Part shown: piece after piece, positions 63,255 through 64,000 of the stretch
How the letters are laid out: each line of letters begins with the position of its first letter
How positions within the stretch are numbered: the first letter of the stretch is position 1
DNA from: Halalkalibacter krulwichiae
GTDB lineage: Bacteria; Bacillota; Bacilli; Bacillales; Bacillaceae_D
DNA length: 64,000 bases
Direction of reading: 5' to 3'
Assembly (NCBI RefSeq): GCF_002109385.1
Contig: NZ_CP020814.1
Coordinates: 1,883,501-1,947,500 of the forward strand
Program-made: the position numbers and the translations under genes
The notes under the pieces: generated by a model
What the model was told of the DNA's origin: nothing
Seen by the model: the letters and a program-made list of their open reading frames with translations, nothing else
Database searches by the model: none

Positions 63255-64000
63255 ATGAAGAAAATTACTTGTGAATGCGGGCATGAAAATCCAATAGGAA
63301 CGATTGTCTGTGAGTCATGTGGGAAACCATTAGATGATAAAGAGAAACAAAAGGAACTTCTCGATATGAAATACGAGGGGGTTGCCCGACGTTCACAAAC
63401 TTATACAACAACGTTTATCGATAAAATTTGGATGTTCTTTTCTTCTGTTAAAGTGGGAATTTGGATTATTGTACTAACTTTATTAGCTTCAGCACTAGGG
63501 ACAATTTATCCACAGGAAATGTACATACCGCCTACCGTTAATGCAGCACAATATTATGCTGACGAATATGGAATCACAGGACAAATCTATTATCAATTAG
63601 GTTTCCATAATTTGTATGGGTCTTGGTGGTACATGCTCTTAATTGCAGCACTCGGTGTCTCTATTTTCATTGCTAGTTGGGATCGGGTATTCCCGTTATA
63701 TCGTGCATTAAAAACCCAAAGAGTAACTAGACATGCGAATTTCATGAAGCGTCAACGTGTGTATGGAACTTCTAAGGTTAATGATATTGATCAAACATTT
63801 GAACAAGTGAAAAGTAAATTACAAGAGAAGAAATATAAGATCTCTGAAGAAAACGGTAACCTTGTAGCTGAGAAAGGTCGCTTTGCCCGTTGGGGTCCAT
63901 ATGTAAATCATATTGGATTGATCATTTTTTTAATTGGCTGTATGCTCCGTTATTTTCCTGGTATGTATGTTGATGAAAGTGTTTGGATTCGTGAAGGGAG
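63255..64000 (+). CDS. resB: Cytochrome c biogenesis protein ResB (3' end outside window)
   Basis: 248 codons are visible, open to the right edge. The first 30 residues contain a zinc-ribbon-like pair (CECGHENP and CESCGKPL), absent from some shorter ResB. A first membrane segment VKVGIWIIVLTLLASALGTI, a second WWYMLLIAALGVSIFIASW and a third near GLIIFLIGCMLRYF follow, with FARWGPYVNHIG before the third. ResB works with ResC in haem delivery for cytochrome c. GAGGTGTGGGG precedes the ATG. Confidence 0.94.
   Translation, partial: MKKITCECGHENPIGTIVCESCGKPLDDKEKQKELLDMKYEGVARRSQTYTTTFIDKIWMFFSSVKVGIWIIVLTLLASALGTIYPQEMYIPPTVNAAQYYADEYGITGQIYYQLGFHNLYGSWWYMLLIAALGVSIFIASWDRVFPLYRALKTQRVTRHANFMKRQRVYGTSKVNDIDQTFEQVKSKLQEKKYKISEENGNLVAEKGRFARWGPYVNHIGLIIFLIGCMLRYFPGMYVDESVWIREG

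Overview
The window looks like chromosomal DNA from a low-GC, endospore-forming Bacillaceae bacterium. The evidence is the gene order ribD-ribE-ribBA-ribH / ribT / ypuF-like / scpA-scpB / dacB-spmA-spmB / rluB-resA-resB, which follows the Bacillus subtilis ypu-res region, together with spoVA genes, strong AGGAGG ribosome binding sites and Bacillus-type Rex, cre, LexA and FMN-riboswitch sites. Several sodium-coupled-type symporters (NSS, AGCS, CNT) would fit an alkaliphilic or halotolerant member of the family, but that is inference.

Layout. 1-3.2 kb: a membrane transporter-like gene cut by the left edge, a decayed coding stretch, an IDEAL-domain protein and a fumarylacetoacetate hydrolase. 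3.4-5.8 kb: a strong promoter drives 22 tRNA genes followed by a lone 5S rRNA gene, with no 16S or 23S in the window. 5.8-12.8 kb: a LysR regulator divergent from a tripartite tricarboxylate transporter operon (tctC-tctA-tctB) with a consensus CcpA site, then an unidentified protein broken by a frameshift and a Met/Gly-rich membrane protein. 13-21 kb: mostly transporters (AspT/YidE-like, NSS, NupC, AGCS) plus three small proteins, two of them under 55 residues. 21-30 kb: fumarase, lipase, methyltransferase, PEP carboxylase, a nitrilase-family enzyme overlapping a GNAT gene, and an AraC regulator. 30-33 kb: an HxlR regulator divergent from a catE-catD quinone/catechol detoxification pair, and L-lactate dehydrogenase behind two Rex operators. 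33-41 kb: an M20 amidohydrolase, SIMPL, two unknown membrane or anchored proteins, a SUKH protein and a SWIM-SNF2 helicase.

41-47.5 kb: an FMN riboswitch and its terminator control ribD-ribE-ribBA-ribH. An IS1595-type element with 9-bp flanking repeats carries a DUF2691 passenger gene and separates ribH from ribT. Its transposase promoter contains a near-consensus SOS box. 47.5-64 kb: ypuF-like, scpAB, then an insertion relative to B. subtilis: a SodF-like protein, a lipoprotein phosphodiesterase, and a spoVA2mob-type operon (DUF1657, YhcN/YlaJ, SpoVAC, SpoVAD, SpoVAEb, DUF1657, and a DUF421-DUF1657 fusion that looks like 2Duf) bracketed by two further YetF-like genes. Then come dacB-spmA-spmB, a succinate-semialdehyde dehydrogenase, rluB, resA and the start of resB.

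Five otherwise healthy genes (the 10.5-kb protein, the AGCS symporter, scpA, the phosphodiesterase and the aldehyde dehydrogenase) each show a single-base contraction in a G or C run. The repetition of one error type, including in scpA, suggests homopolymer undercalls in the assembly rather than true pseudogenes. Start codons were chosen by eye from ribosome binding sites. Family names come from motif recognition and no database search was run.
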